Below the pieces are notes generated by a model. That model worked only from the letters and a program-made list of their open reading frames with translations. It did not search any database and was not told the origin of the DNA. Source: Zygnema circumcarinatum (taxonomy: Eukaryota > Streptophyta > Zygnematophyceae > Zygnematales > Zygnemataceae). From it: a stretch of 62,834 bases of DNA. The DNA lies in the NCBI GenBank assembly GCA_037447605.1, contig CM074818.1:782651-845484 (forward strand), in the 5' to 3' direction. This document shows, one piece after another, positions 21,204 through 35,400 of the stretch (its first letter is position 1; each line of letters begins with the position of its first letter). Position numbers and translations under genes: made by a program.

Positions 21204-24200
21204 ATGGCGGTGCAGGACGTCGTGATGCGAGACGAGCTTCTTTATGTGGCGGAGGAGAAGTAAGTAGAGGGAGGGGGGATAGGAGAGAGGGACCGGGAGA
21301 GTGAGGGAGAGAGGGAGGGATATATTGAAAAGGGGAGAGAAGGAGGGAGGCGGAGAGAGAGTGAGAGGAAGGGATAGAGAAGGGGAGGGAAGGAGGGAGG
21401 CGGAGAGCGAGGGAGGAGGGATAGAGGAGGGGAGGGAAGGAGGGAGGCGGAGAGTGCGAGAGGGAGGGATAGAAGAGGGGAGGGAAGGAGGGAGGCGGCG
21501 AGAGAGAGAGGGAGGGATAGAAGAGGAGGGGAGGGAAGCAGGGAGGAGGAGAGAGGGAGAGAGAAAGAGATAGAGGAGGGGAGGGAAGGAGGGAGGCGGA
21601 GAGAGAGAAAGAGGGAGGGATAGAGGAGGGAGGAAGGAAGGAGGGAGGCGGAGAGAGAGAGAGGGAGAGATGGAGGAGGGGAGGGAAGGAGGGAGGCGGA
21701 GAGAGAGAGAAAGGAAGGGATAGAGGAGAGGAGGGAAGGAGGGAGGCGGAGAGAGAGGGAGGGAGGGATAGAGGAGGATGGGAGGGAAGGTGGGAGGCGG
21801 AGAGAGAGAAAGTGGGAGGGATAGAAGAGGAGGGGAGGGAAGGAGGACGGTGGAGAGAGATAGAGGGAGGGATAGAAAAGGAGGGGAGGACAGGAAGGAG
21901 GCGGAGAGAGAGAGAGGAAGGGATAGAGGAGGAGAAGGGGGATGGAGGGAGGCGGAGAGAGAGAGAGTTAGGGATAGAGGAGGAGGGGAGGGAAGGAGGG
22001 AGGTGGAGAGAGAGAGAGAGGAAGGGATAGAGAAGGGGAGGGAAGGAGGGAGGCGGAGAGAGAGAGAGAGTGAGTGATAGAGGAGGGGAGGGAAGGAGGG
22101 AAGCGGACAGAGAGAGAGGAAGGGATAGAGGAGAAGGGGAGGGAAGAAGGGAGGCGGAGAGAGAGAGAGGAAGGGATAGAGGAGAAGGAGGGAGGCGGAG
22201 CGGAGAGAGAGAGAGAGAGAGAGGGAGGGAGGGAGTGAGGCAGAGACGGAGCGAGGAGGGATAGAGGAGGAAGGGAAGGAAGGAGGGAGGCGGAGAGCGA
22301 GAGAGAGAGGGAAGGATAGAGGAGGAGGGGGGGGGAGCGGGGAGGCGGAGAGATAGAGAGGGAGGGATAGAGGAGGGGAGGGAAGGAGGGAGGCGGAGAG
22401 CGAGAGAGAGAGGGAAGGATAGAGGAGGAGGGGGGGGGAGCGGGGAGGCGGAGATAGAGGGGAGGGATAGAGGAGGGGGGGAGGCGGAGGGAGGTGGAGA
22501 GAGAGAGAGGGAGGGATAGAGGAGGGGAGGGAAGGAGGAAGGCGGAGAGAGAGAGAGAGGAGGGATAGAGGAGGGGGAGGGAGGGAGGGATAGAGGAGGG
22601 GAGGGAAGGGGGGAGGCGGAAAGTGAGAGAAAGGAAGGGATAAAGGAGGAGGGGTGGAAGGAGGGAGGCGGAGAGAGAAAGAGGAAGGGATAGAGGAGGG
22701 GAGGGAAGGAGGGAGGCGGAGAGAGAGAGAAAGGAAGGGATAGAGGAGGAGGGGATGGAAGGAGGGAGGCGAAGAGAGAGCGAGAAAGGGATAGATGAGG
22801 GGAGGGAAGGAGGGAGGCGGAGAGAGAGAGAGAGAGGGAGGGATAGAGGAGGGGAGGGAAGAGGGAGGCGGAGAGAGAGAGAGAGGGAAGGATAGAGGAG
22901 GAGGGGAGGGAAGGCAGGAGGCGGAGAGCAAGAGAGAGGGAGGGATAGAGGAGGGGAGGGAAGGAGAGAGGCTGAAAGAGAGAGAGGGATAGATAGAGGA
23001 GGGGAGGGAAGGAGGGAGGTGGAGAGGGAGAGAGAGGGAAGGATAGAGGAGGAGGGGAGGGAAGGCAGGAGGCGGAGAGAAAGACAAAAAGAGAAGGATA
23101 GAGGGGGGGGAGGGGGGTTGCGGAGAGATAGAGATTGAGGGATAGAGGAGGGGAGGGAAGAAGGGAGGCGGAGAGAGAGAGAGAGGAAGGGATAGAGAGG
23201 AAGGGAGGGAAGGAGGGAGGCGAAGAAAGAGAGAGGAAGGGATAGAGGAGGAGGGGAGGGAAGAAAGAAGGCGGAGAGAGAGAGAGAGGAAGGGATATAG
23301 GAGAGGAGGGAATGAGGGAGGCGGAGAGTGAGAAAGAGGGAGGGATAGAAGAGGGGGAAAGGGAGGGAGGGAGGCAGAGAGAGAGAGAGAGGAGGTATAG
23401 AGAGGGAGGGGAGGGAAGGAGGGAGGCGGAGAGAGAGAGAAAGGAAGGGATAGAGGAGGAGCGGATGGAAGGAGGGAGGCGGAGAGAGAGAGGAGAAGGG
23501 ATAGAGGAGGAGGGGAGGGAAGGAGGGAGGCGGAGAGAGAGAGAGAGAGAGATCGATAGAGGAGGAGGGTAGGGAAGGACGGAGGCGGGGAGATAGAGTG
23601 AGGGAGGGATAGAGGAGGGGAGGGAGGGAGGGAGGGAGGCGGAGAGAGAGAGAGAGGGAGGGATAGAGGAGGAGGGGAGGGAAGGAGAGAGGCGAAGAGT
23701 GAGAGAGGGAGGGATAGAGAATGGGAGGGAAGGAGTGATTTGGAGAGAGAGAGAGAGAGGGAGATGAGGGACGGATGGAAAGCAAAAAGAAATATAAATC
23801 GAAAATTTAATTTCAGGATCTTTTTCAAGGTTCAACTTACGTTTCATGTGTATGGGAAAATATTTGGAACGGGTTGGAATGTCGTGTTTAGGGTTTTCAT
23901 TGCAGCTGAGAATGCGATGGTGTTGAATGCAGAGTCATATTCGATACAGGCGGCGATGGCGAACTTAATGTTACCATGGAGGAAAAGCATCACCTGCAAG
24001 GTGAAAATGATTGTGCTAGAAATTACATGAGGAGATATGAATATCTATTCTGTGTGTTCAAAGGAACACGGAATGTAAATAAAACATGCAAAATTCGACC
24101 TTTTCCCATTGGAGCAAGTGGACTTGCTGGAGAATGTCTGTCGTGGTCCATTTCCAATCCCAAATACGTTGGGCTAAGTTGAAGCTTTCAATATGTAATG

Positions 24201-27200
24201 TGGGAACTTGCTACTGATAGGTTTTTGAGGTGAATGCAGAAATTTATGAAAAAATTCATCAGGCTAACAACCACATTTGCAAGTACGTTGAGTTGGGATC
24301 GTTCGTCCTGTTCACGGCTCTGTACATCACGGTGTTGTACTTGCAAGCGAACTCATTTCTCACTTATGAGATTTCTACTTCTCATGAAGCCTTGCTTCCG
24401 CCGGTGAGAATTTTCTCACATGCGTCGCCGGCACTTACAGGGTATTAGGGTTGCAGCTTTCTCCCTGTCTCTTACTCTCTCAATACTCTTCTCCTTTTGC
24501 AACTTCCTTGGCTCCCTTTCACTAGTCTGGTCTGTCAGACGGGGAGAGAGAGTGGTAGCATGCATTTCTTGCTTTCCTTAAGTTAAGAGTGATTACTAGA
24601 GTTACAGTACAGGCGCCCTTCCTTGCTATCGGCGGTCACCGCGGTTACCGTACAGGCGCCCTTCTTTGCTCGCGGCTGTCACCGCGGTCACCGCTGTCGA
24701 CGGCGGCGAGCCAGCCCGGCAGCCGTACTGCACGTGGCATCGAGCGGAAATAATGGATTCTTAGAAACCCTAAACGGCTACACATGAAACATTTTACCGT
24801 TCGAGAAGCATGCACCATAGGAGTTATTCCTCTTCAGTCTTGTAACTTGGGGAGGTGGAAGTGACTCGGGAGGAGAAGGCGGCGTAAATCCTAATGTGAA
24901 CCGTTTTCTTTATTCATTGAGTGTACGGTATGAAGATGTTTAAGGTGTATGCTTGCAGGGCGCAAGCGGGACTGCTCCAGTCATATTTTCCAACGGCCCT
25001 TTTGACATATACGGTTGGCTAAATGACTCGTTCATTCAGGTTTGCTGAATCATTCTCTCCTTTTCCCTTGTTATTTTTCCGCTTTTTCTATCGTCCTTTG
25101 TTATACGCATAGACTCCTTTTTTATCATTTATCCTTTGCGGAATTTAGGGTTGATGAGATCCTACGATGAGTTACGTGCGTGAGAGCTGCAAGATCAGGA
25201 TTCGACCGGCAAGATTAGGTTGGGTCGGCATGATTAGGGTTGGCGTGTCATATTTTGATTATGAAGTTCCTGAAATGTGCGGGTTTGTCTTGCAGACGGT
25301 GTGGGCGGACCCATTGTGCGGCAACGGCATCTGCGAGTCCCCGACGGAGCACGAACAGTTCGGACGGTTTGGCTGTTTGGCGGACTGCGGCAAGTTCGCG
25401 AACACAACAAGGGTCGTGCTCAGCCTCTCTAACGACTTCACGTCGCCGCAGGAGCAGGCGGCTGCCTCATGGAACCTCTGCATGTTGCTCCCCGTCGGGC
25501 TCTGCTGGTGAGGCCTGCTGCTCTTCAACACTGCTGCAGGGAGTCCGAGCAAGTAGAAAGAATGTGTGGATTGTACTAGTTTCATTGCGAGAGTGTGCTC
25601 CAAAATTTCTTTCAATTGCGAACAGATTTGGTAAATCTATTCACCGTGATCTACTCTCTCCTCTCTCGTTCCCCGCTCTCTCAGCTCTCTAAGCAGTTTT
25701 TATCTTTCCCATATCCCTCTATCTTTCCTCTTCCTCTTTCTTTCACCCTCCTCTTCTCGCTCACTTTCTTTCCCTCGCCCCTCTTCCTCTCCTTCTCCCC
25801 TCGTCCCCTCCTTTGCCCTCTTCCTGTTCTCCCCTCTCCCTCTCCCTCTTTTTATCCGTTACCCCTCTCCCTCTCCCTCGTTTTATCCGTTACCCCTCTC
25901 CCCTCTCCCCTCTCCCNNNNNNNNNNCCCCTCTCCCCTCTCCCCTCTCCCCTCTCCCCTTCGGCCTCTCCCTCGCTCACTCTTCCCTCCATATTCATCTC
26001 CGATGAAGAGCTGCACCATTCATATCTTAAGTACACCCCTAACCGTTTATGTGCACCCCTGAGTTCTGAATGTTTTGCCTTCTCGGCCATTGGGCACTAC
26101 AATATAGCGAAGCTGTATAACCCTTTGAAGAGTGCAAGGCAGTGTTTTCAACCAACGCTCAAAAAGACAGTCGAAGAAATCCTTATCTTGGGGCCTTAGA
26201 GTTCCTTGACTTTACTTCCCCAGGTATTCAAGTGACCAGGTCTTTTTGGAGCTCCATCAGGAAAACAACGAGATCCAATTGGACCTCCCTGATGGCGACT
26301 GGAAGCTTCAGCTCAATGCACCCTCGGGAGGAGTGAAGGGGCAGATCACCATGGCGGGCAATGAGACGGATCTGCTCCGTTTTGGAGGCTGCAATGAGAC
26401 TCAGCCGCTGTTCGATGCATGCAGAGAAGTAGGCACCTGTCCTTCTTAAGGGATTTTAGGGTTTCCTGCTTTTTAGGGTTTGGTACTTCAGTGACCTCGA
26501 GGAACATATTTTTAGGGTTTGCAGAATGTGAGGGGAGAGGAGAGAAGTGGAGTGTTCCACTTTGTGTCAGTACAGTTGGAACTGACAATCAGCTAAAGAT
26601 TGTGTTTGTAACCTGTGTTGTGTAACGCCAATGCGAAGCTTAGGGTGTTCTTGCGTGTGATAGTGAAACCGTTGTGAGCGTATTCGTCTTTAACTTCCTG
26701 TTTTCCTTGTCCTTGAATACTCAGTTCTCTTATACCTTCTTCAAACTGATAGACTCTGACGATGGCTTTTTGGTTGTACTTTGAAGGCTTGTGCGTCGAT
26801 CTCGACATGCATTCAAACATATTGCGAGCCATCAGCTGATTATTCTGGTGACGTGAATCTCACCATATCAGCAGCATTTTTGGACTGTGCCACTGTATGC
26901 GCTTCGACTCCTGAAGCACTGTTGAACCTGAACGTGACGTCATGCAGCGACGATGTACGGCTCTCAACCCTAAACTCCAAAGCTTTGAGTTTTTTTTTTT
27001 TCCAGTTCTTCGGATAATCAGGGAATCAAGAGAATATTTTGAACTGACGTTTCTTTCTTTCGATATCCAGAAATGTAGTGTTGACAATTCCATTTTTTAT
27101 TTTTATCTGTTTGCCTGGGTGGTGTTTACCAGGTTTTGCATTCTGGGAATCATTCGCTCCTCCAAACGGGAACTCTCAATTGCACTTGTTGGTCGCCTTT

Positions 27201-29413
27201 TCCTTCTTCCCGCTTTTGTCTTTCCCCTTTTTTCTTTTAATCCTCGATGTTCTTAAGCATCATCTGTGTTAAACTCGTCCATTTAGCCTCTTAGTGCTTC
27301 TGCATACCTAGATTTTGCTGGAGCACTCTGAATATTACTTTCTAGTGTTGGAGAAGTTTAGAGTTGGAGTATTAGTAACCGAGGGAGGCAATGATCCATT
27401 TGGAGCAGGGCCAAAAAGTGCTGCTCCTGCACCTCCGCCTGCCCCGTCTTCAACAAGATCAAGTCCGCCACCTCCAGTCTCACCAGTGAGTGCTCACTCG
27501 TTTTTTCCCTCTCACTAACTCTACCCTTCTCTCCCTCTCCCCAGTTCTCTCCTACGTCTCTCACTACCGGCTCTCAACATTTGAAAACCCTCAATCCGAA
27601 ATTCTAACCCTTCTCGGCATACAGACGGCTGGCGGCCGCCGACTCCAGTCCTCCGACGATGAATACCTGCAGGAGTGCACGGGTGACTCCTCCCTCCGCC
27701 TCCTCCTCCTGAACGCATTCTCTGTCTCCCTTCCTGCCCCTCCCCCAGTCCCTCCCTTCCGACCCCCGATTCTAACCTCCTTATCTTCTCCCCATTCACC
27801 TTCCCTCCCTCCACAGCGGCCGCACCCTCCACATCCGACGCCCAGGATCGCATCTGGTCCGGTCTGGGCCGCGACGACTTCGAGCGCACGAACCGCATGG
27901 AACTGGCCGTGAGGCGCGCAGTCATGACATTGATAAAGGACACGTGTGTTGGGACATATAAATTCTTCAACAATCATGACACCGATAATATGACAGCCTT
28001 CATGAAACTTTACATGGGAGCCTCCAACTTAACAGTTTCGGAGTCTTTCGACTATACTCAATTTACAATTGACACCTCAGTATACGGCTTGCTCTCGGCT
28101 TTGTACAAGGCACACTCGTGAGTGCGGGAACAGACCACAAAGTTCCAAAAAGCAAGAAACTTAGGCTTTCTATGAGCCCTCCCACTCGAAAATCCCTAAG
28201 ATTTTGAGAAACAGCGGAACCTTGGAGCTTTCTAAGTGCTTTCACAACCATTAGAGAACTCGACCACTAGAAGACTTTTAAAAGTGAGCTTGTTTGTATT
28301 TGCAGCGACGTTCCATTTTTTGGTCAAGATCAAATCAATCGCATTATCGACATCCTTGTTGCAGCCATTGCTTCGGTTGGCACCTTCAAAGATAATTATT
28401 CGGTAGATCTCGGAAACTGGCTGCATCGCATGGACAATTGTCTCGCAGATTCGTATAAATACACTTGCCGTGCAGGTGACCTTAAAACATCTGATCAGTT
28501 TACTTTGGTTGTTTTTGATTCCTGAATATTTTTTGTCTTTCCAAATTCTTTTTAGTCCTTTAAGTTGCTCTTAGAATCTATCAGTCGGTTCGGACGACTT
28601 TGTACACCTTGTATAAAGGTGGAAATGAATTTTCTACAAATAGGAATTCTAGATTTTAGAGCACGTTAGATTTTTCATGGATGTGCGTACTTTCTGACGA
28701 AAATCTGACAATCAACGTTTTTCCAAAAAATGATTTTTTTTTGCAGCGGATCACATTCTTCCGTGGTCATCGGGCTCCCAACTGAACACCACCATCTACG
28801 TGGGAGATACTGTGGAGTGGGTCTGGTCTGACGACAACCCGCACTCCATAGCAGGTGCTCTCTCTCTCTCGATCTCCATCTCTCTTTCAGCTCTCTCTTT
28901 TACTCCCTCACTCTCTCCCTCGTCCATTCGCTCAGCCTCCCTTTCTCTCTCCCTACTACTCCCCTCTATTTCTCATCCTCCCTCCCTCCCTCCCGTTTCT
29001 TGAGTCTCTCCCTCTCCTTCCCTTCCTCCCTCCGTCCCTTCCTTGCTCCCCCCTTCTCTTTTCGCACCCTGCGTATCCTTTCGTCGTCCCTCTCGCCGTG
29101 TCCATGCCTCTCTCCCTCCCTTCTCCTCCTTCATCCCTCCCTCCCGTTGCCTTCCTCCCTCCCACCCTCTCCCGCCATCAACCACTCCCTCCTTTTCCCA
29201 TCCCTTCCTCCCTCCCTCGCCCATCCAGAGTCGAACAGTTCGAGCCTCACCTTCGGCAACGAGCTTGACTGGATCTTTGATGGCTTTGGCTCCCGACGTT
29301 TTGTGGTTTCGAGAAAGACGAAGTGCTCCCCCGACAACCTTGACGTCTACGGCCTCGTACCTTGCGTTCTTGGTATGTATGCATGAACGTATGTATGTAT
29401 GTATGTATGTATG

Positions 29414-29444
<31 letters not shown>

Positions 29445-32400
29445 TGTGCGAACGAGTATGCTAACCTTATGGTTCCGGAGTCTTCAAGTAATCAGGATTT
29501 GGAGTAATTGGAGTCTGAAGGCGCTCAGGTTACTAAGTTATTATTGTGCTGTTTGTAAGCTCGAAAGGTGGCTACGGTTTTAGAGTGGTTACGTTGTCCT
29601 CGGCATAGTTCCAAGCAGAAATGCGAAATCGCTTTGCGCAAGCAATGGTCAGCAATGTGATGCAGGGGAATCTCTTTCTGATCCGATATATTATGTTGTG
29701 GATGTTCTACCCGGCAGAAATTCCATCATCGGAAGACTCTCCCACATTCACATACAGTTACCAGTTCACTAGTGATGAGTTTCCCGATCTTCCCCGTGTT
29801 ATTCAGTACTCGTCACGAGGCTATGGCGACTCAAATAACGGATACCTCACTATTCTTGAAAGGCCAAATAGCCCTCCATGTGAGAACCTAAGAACCTTGA
29901 ACGACTAAAACCTTTCACATGTTCAGCTTTCTGACGACATATTTCATGTACTTGAAATGGCTCCGCTTGTCTGCTGAAAGAACATCGCGTTGGACACCTT
30001 TCAGCTTGTTCAACCCCTCGTTCTACTCAGAGACCCTTTCATTCTTACAATTTGAAATATTTCCTGTTCATTTCCTTGCAGATGTTAGCAACAGAACGTA
30101 TGAAAACTTCGTCCCCATCAATTTCCAGTGCTCCCAGGACTGTACCCTGAGCAAACTGAGCAACGGCAAATGTGAACCGGAATGCAACAACTACTACTGC
30201 GCTTTTGACGGGGGAGACTGTTCCTGCCCTTTGGACGAGAACGGCCTCCCTTCCTGCGCCTGTCCGGTCGGGCAGACAAGAGGAGACGATGGAGGTAAGA
30301 AACCTTAAGAATCTTGAAAACTGCTTAAAGCTTTGGTAACCTTAGAACGGTTCCCCTGTCTCTCTCCTCTCTCTTTCCTCTCTCCCTCCTTCTCCGCTCT
30401 CTCTCCTCCTTCAGTCCTTGTCACGATTCTCTACGTTCCTCAACACCTTTCACTTGCTCTCACTCTCGTCGTCTCCTCTCTTTTTTTCACTCTTTGTCCC
30501 TCTCTCGCCTTCGCCTTCCGTTTTTCGTCTCTTTCTATCTCCTCTCCTCCTCCGCTTTTTCCCTCTCTCGCTCACTCTTCCACTCTTGCCTTGTCCTCCT
30601 TCCTCTTTCCTTCGCCCTCTCTCCCTTCCTTTCCTTCCTCCACTCTTACCGTGAAGCTCCACACTTACCCTGTTGCCCGCATTTCTGCAATGCATTAATA
30701 GTTGTGTTTTTTTTTTTTTTTTGCTGCAGTGTGCTGTGTGGGAGGAGCCATTGGTTCAGACTTAAAATTTACTTTTTCCCTTCGAACCTACGGAGAAAGT
30801 TTGTCCGAGTCCAATGCAAATTTTGCTCCCTCAAGTACCACCCCTCTCACTCGCACAGTTGCCATTCAAAACAGGTAGATATTTAGATTTTCAAGACTCA
30901 GAAATCCAGATGCAAACAGCCTGAATACTTGTCATCTCCCAAAATTTCTGTTTCTTTGTTCAGTATTCAACGATTCGGTGATTTTGAAGAGTGTCGATCC
31001 GTAAACTAGAGAGAAAACTCAATTTGCTGCAGAAAACTCAGTTTTGAGGAGGATTTTCAGGAGGGCAGAGGGGGGTTAAGAGAAGCAGAGAAGATTTGTT
31101 AGGGGGGTGGGAGGGCAAGGAGGGAGGAAGAGGAACAAAAATATATATGTTTTGTTTTTGCGCTGCAGAGTGGTAATTGGACTACTACTTTCTCACGAGA
31201 GGACAAGGGGAGATCTGAAGTGGTGTGACGAGGGAAAGTAAGCAGTTCTATGCTGCCCCTTCTACTCTTAGTGTGTCTTTGATTTATATAATAATAATTA
31301 AAATGTGCTTATGAAATCACTATTAGTATTAAGTGTTATTACTCTTTTCTACCTCCTGGAATCGTAGAAGCCTTAAAATTCCTCAAAACGTGAGAGCATT
31401 CAAGGCCAGCTTGATAAGAATAGAAATTCTAAATCTCTGAAACCCTAATGAAACCCTGAAGTTCGGGTTTTGAAACTCTCATTTTTTGCTCAGGAACCCT
31501 TTATTTGGGGTATCACACCCTAATAACATGCACTGAAACCTTTCCACTTAGCACCATATGTGCTAAACGTAGTAAGATAAGTTAGTAGCTATGAAATTTA
31601 GAAAAGATAAGAAAATCACAAGTGATTTCTCACAGGTAATCATTTGTAAAGGTCATCTTTGACGCTCAATATGGAGAATGGTTAAGAGCACACATGGTAG
31701 GGGCTAACGTTACGGAAATGATTGCAGAGGTGGCGGTTGCCAGAAAACTAGAAACAACTACCCACGAAATTATTAAATCAGTGCACCCTCACCAGCTATT
31801 ACAACAGCTTAGCTTCCTGAAACTTAATAACCGTCAACATAAGATAGGTATACATCTTATTGGTAATGAAAGAGAAAAAAGACCGAGTAGACGATTCGTT
31901 GCACGCGAAGGAATCACGTTAGAGCAGTGCATCCTTTTTGCTCAAATTTACTACTTTCTGATCGTTTTGCTCCTGCAGATTCAGCCCAATCACTAAGAAT
32001 TTGGCCATTTGTAGCAGAAATCTCAACTTGTCATGGGGAGTGGCATCTCCCTTTTTACCGAATTCCGTTCTTTACAACAGCACATATGCAGACGAGCAGA
32101 GCTCCAGATTTCAGGAATTAATGTGTTGTACGGAGGAACGGGAAGCGGAATTTAATCCGAATGGAACTCCGTACGGATTTCGACCGGCTGCAATTGAGGT
32201 AATTTGTGTCTTTAGGGTTTGTAGGGAAGCAAGATCTTTCAAGCAGATTTTTCCGTATTTCCTAGTAAATATATGTCATTTCTAGAACCAGATACTTTCA
32301 TCTTGAGCCTTTGAACCTGTTTGTATCTAGAAAGATGTTAAGCCAAGTTGGAAATTTCGAGATGTGCAACAAAATGTAAGCACGTTCAAGAGATTTTTGA

Positions 32401-35400
32401 AGGACTGTTTTCAAAACCCTGACTTTCAATGAGTTTGGCGACTTTGCAGGGATCTTTTGATTTTGGATTCCGTTACATTTTCGACGTAAACTTGGGAAAT
32501 GAAGCTGCAACGGCACTGCTGCAATACTTGACCGACGGATTCTTTTACGACACTTTTACGGAATCTGCTTCCGTTCAGCTTCTCACATATAACCGTAAGG
32601 CTGCTCGCCAAGATCGCGCAAGAAAAAAATGCTACAGACTCATTTTTTTTGGAATTTTTCCGTTGCATATTTGTTTAACGTATCGCTTGAAATAATGACA
32701 TTTCAGCTGCAATCCTTCTTTTTTATTTGAAACTGATCTTCTCCCTTGCTCTTCCTGAGTGCAGCTAAGACGAGATTCTTCACACTTACGCAAGTCAAGT
32801 TAGACTTTCAATACGGTGGAAAAATTGTGGCATCATCGAACATAGACTCTGTTAAGCTTGAAGTGTATTCTAGCACGCAAGACTGGGTGAGGTTAGGGCT
32901 AGAAATTGTATTTGTTTTGGGATTAATCTATTCGATTTTCGACGAACTGAGGGAACTCATGAAGGCGTATTTGACAAGGGGCAATTTTTTGTACCATTTT
33001 ACGAGCATTTGGAATTATATCGACGCTCTTTCCCTCGGGATTATGACCACCGGAGTCATTCTCTGGTGAGTTCTATGAGCCCTAATTCTACAGCGCAAAG
33101 GTTCACAGAAAGCCTGATGTTGGGGCGGGGAGAGAGAGTGGAGAGAGAAGTACAGAGAGGAGAGAGAGCCCAAGGACATGACGTGAAGTGGCAGAGAGAA
33201 GATTAGGTGATGGTTATGAGATAATACGAAGAGCCTTAGAGTGTGTAAGGACGAGAAATAGGGGTGGTGAAAATGATTATGGGAGGGGGGAGTGGCAGAG
33301 AGTGGGAGTGGGGGAAGGGCGATGAGAAGAAGAAAGTACGAGAAAAGGAAATATGAAAAGTAGTGAAGTATGGGAGAGCGAGAAAGCAGGTCTGCGAGAA
33401 GAGAGAAGAGAGTGAAAGAGAACTGGAAGACGGAAAGAGAGTGATTGCATGGCATTCGGAGGATTTGGAAACTCAACCTTTTCCATACTACATTCTCTTG
33501 CTATAGGGTCTTACTTCTGACTGCCTCTAAAAACCTCCATCTTGCTACTTTCCTTTTCCCTCCTTCCACTCCTGCCCTCCTCCCTTGTACCCTCTCTGTC
33601 ACACTCACTCTCTCTTCCTCTCTCCACTTTTCTCTCTTCCCATACCCCCTCCCTCTCTAATTATCTCCCCCTTCCTCCCTCCATCCCTCTCTCCATCTCT
33701 CTCTCATCTCACTCTCTCTCTCTCTCCCTCTCCCACTTCTCACACACTCTCCCTCCCTCCTCATACCCAGGTTGAATTATGTATTTAGAAACGCCCGGCG
33801 CTTCAATACGAACATCAAGTACAGTATCTACGGAACGGAGCCGGGCCAATTCCTTCAGCTGCTGCCCGACACGCAGCTGCCCGAAGCCCTGAAAGTTTTC
33901 ACTGATGTCGAAGAAATCATCTACATCCGCACGTACTATGTGGCCCTGCAGGGCATCAAGTACGAACCCTAAAACTCCGAAATCCTAAAACTAAAACCAA
34001 GCCCAAGCCCAAGGCCAAACCCCTCAACTCTAAAATCCCAACCGAACTCAACTGTTCGAAACTGAAAGACTTGACCAAATCAAACCCTAAAACTCGCCTT
34101 TTCTTGCTCTTTTTTCGTTTGGGGTAAAATATGAAAATGCAGCATTTTCTTAATGGTTCTCCGCATCTTGAAGCTGATGGATTTCCAGCCGCGTATGGGC
34201 ACTATTACTCGCACCATAGCCGTAGCCTCCATCGATCTCATCCACTTCCTCATAATATTTTCGGTGATTTTCCTCGGCTACGCGGTGTACGGTCACGTGG
34301 TTTTTGGGCACAATCTTAGGCAGGTGAGTTTGGAAGGGTTCAGAGTTTATGTTTTAAGGGAGTGTTGGGCTTAAAAGGGTTGAAGGGGTTACAAAGTGGC
34401 TTCGGGTTTGTATGGGGTTCTGGGATCTCAGAGGTCTTCAAGGCTTTAAAGGGCGGCTATAACTGAAAAGTTCGGATTTGTGGGGCAATTGGGTTCTTAG
34501 AGGCTGAAGAGAGGGCGAAAGCGAGTGAGGGAGTGGAGTGAGAGAGGGGAAGAGAGTGGGTATGGAGTGGCGGGGGGGGAGGGGGAAAGGGTGGGGAGTA
34601 GCAAAGTAGGATACGAGAGAGAGAGGGAGGGGTAGAGAGTGGGGGGAGGGCGGAAGGGGGACGAGTGAGAGAGGGGGGGAAGTCAGGAAGTGTCGGAGTG
34701 AAGGGTTCAAGAGAGTAAGGGAGAGAGAGACATGGTCACTCCGGAAGTAGCTCTGTAAGCTTCCTTCACATAGAGCGAATAGAGAAAAGCATGCTCCCAC
34801 GACCTCTCCCCGTCCCCCTTCCACTACCCCTCTCTCACACCCCACCTCCTCCCCCTGTCCTCCCTCCTATTGCAGTTCAGCACTCTTGGTCGGTCTCTGA
34901 TCACCATGTTCAACGTCCTCGTGGGGGATACCTCCGTGTCCGACTACTTTATAGAGCTCAAAGGGTGGGAGCTGGCAGCGGCCGTACTGCACTGGTGGTC
35001 GTATGTGCTCGTAGTGAACTTCATCACTTTCAACCTCCTTATTGCCATCATTATCGAAGCATATATGGAAGTCAGGGTAAGAAACATCTCGCAGTTTTTC
35101 TGTCAATATGGTATCGGATATCATGTCAGGTTATCCGGTATAGTGATAGTTTGTTTTATAAGTTCTATTCGGCGATATTGGTTGTGCTTTGTCTGGACGA
35201 GATTTTAGGGTTTTCCCATCATTGCGAGTTGCGAGGCTTTTGGGGATTCAAGTTGGAGGCTCTTTCGTATTTTTTCTCACATTTCTAAAGTTTTTAGGGG
35301 TACTAAATCTCACAATCTTATTGTAGGTTTTTTATATGCTGAAGGGCTTCCCTTGACCAGGACTTATTATTCCATGCAAACGGACGTTTTCTCAATTTTC

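Noticed and set aside
21156-23847. Very long Ser/Leu/Pro-rich antisense frames (about 890 residues) over 21.2-23.8 kb
   Set aside because: They are translations of the GA-rich minisatellite in intron 1 of gene A. Two different frames are open at once and no domain is present.
24221-24245. Apparent frameshift in gene A and C at the start of exon 3 relative to B
   Set aside because: It vanished once the 68-nt exon 2 was recognised and the acceptor GAATGCAG was used. All three copies then share phase and exon lengths.
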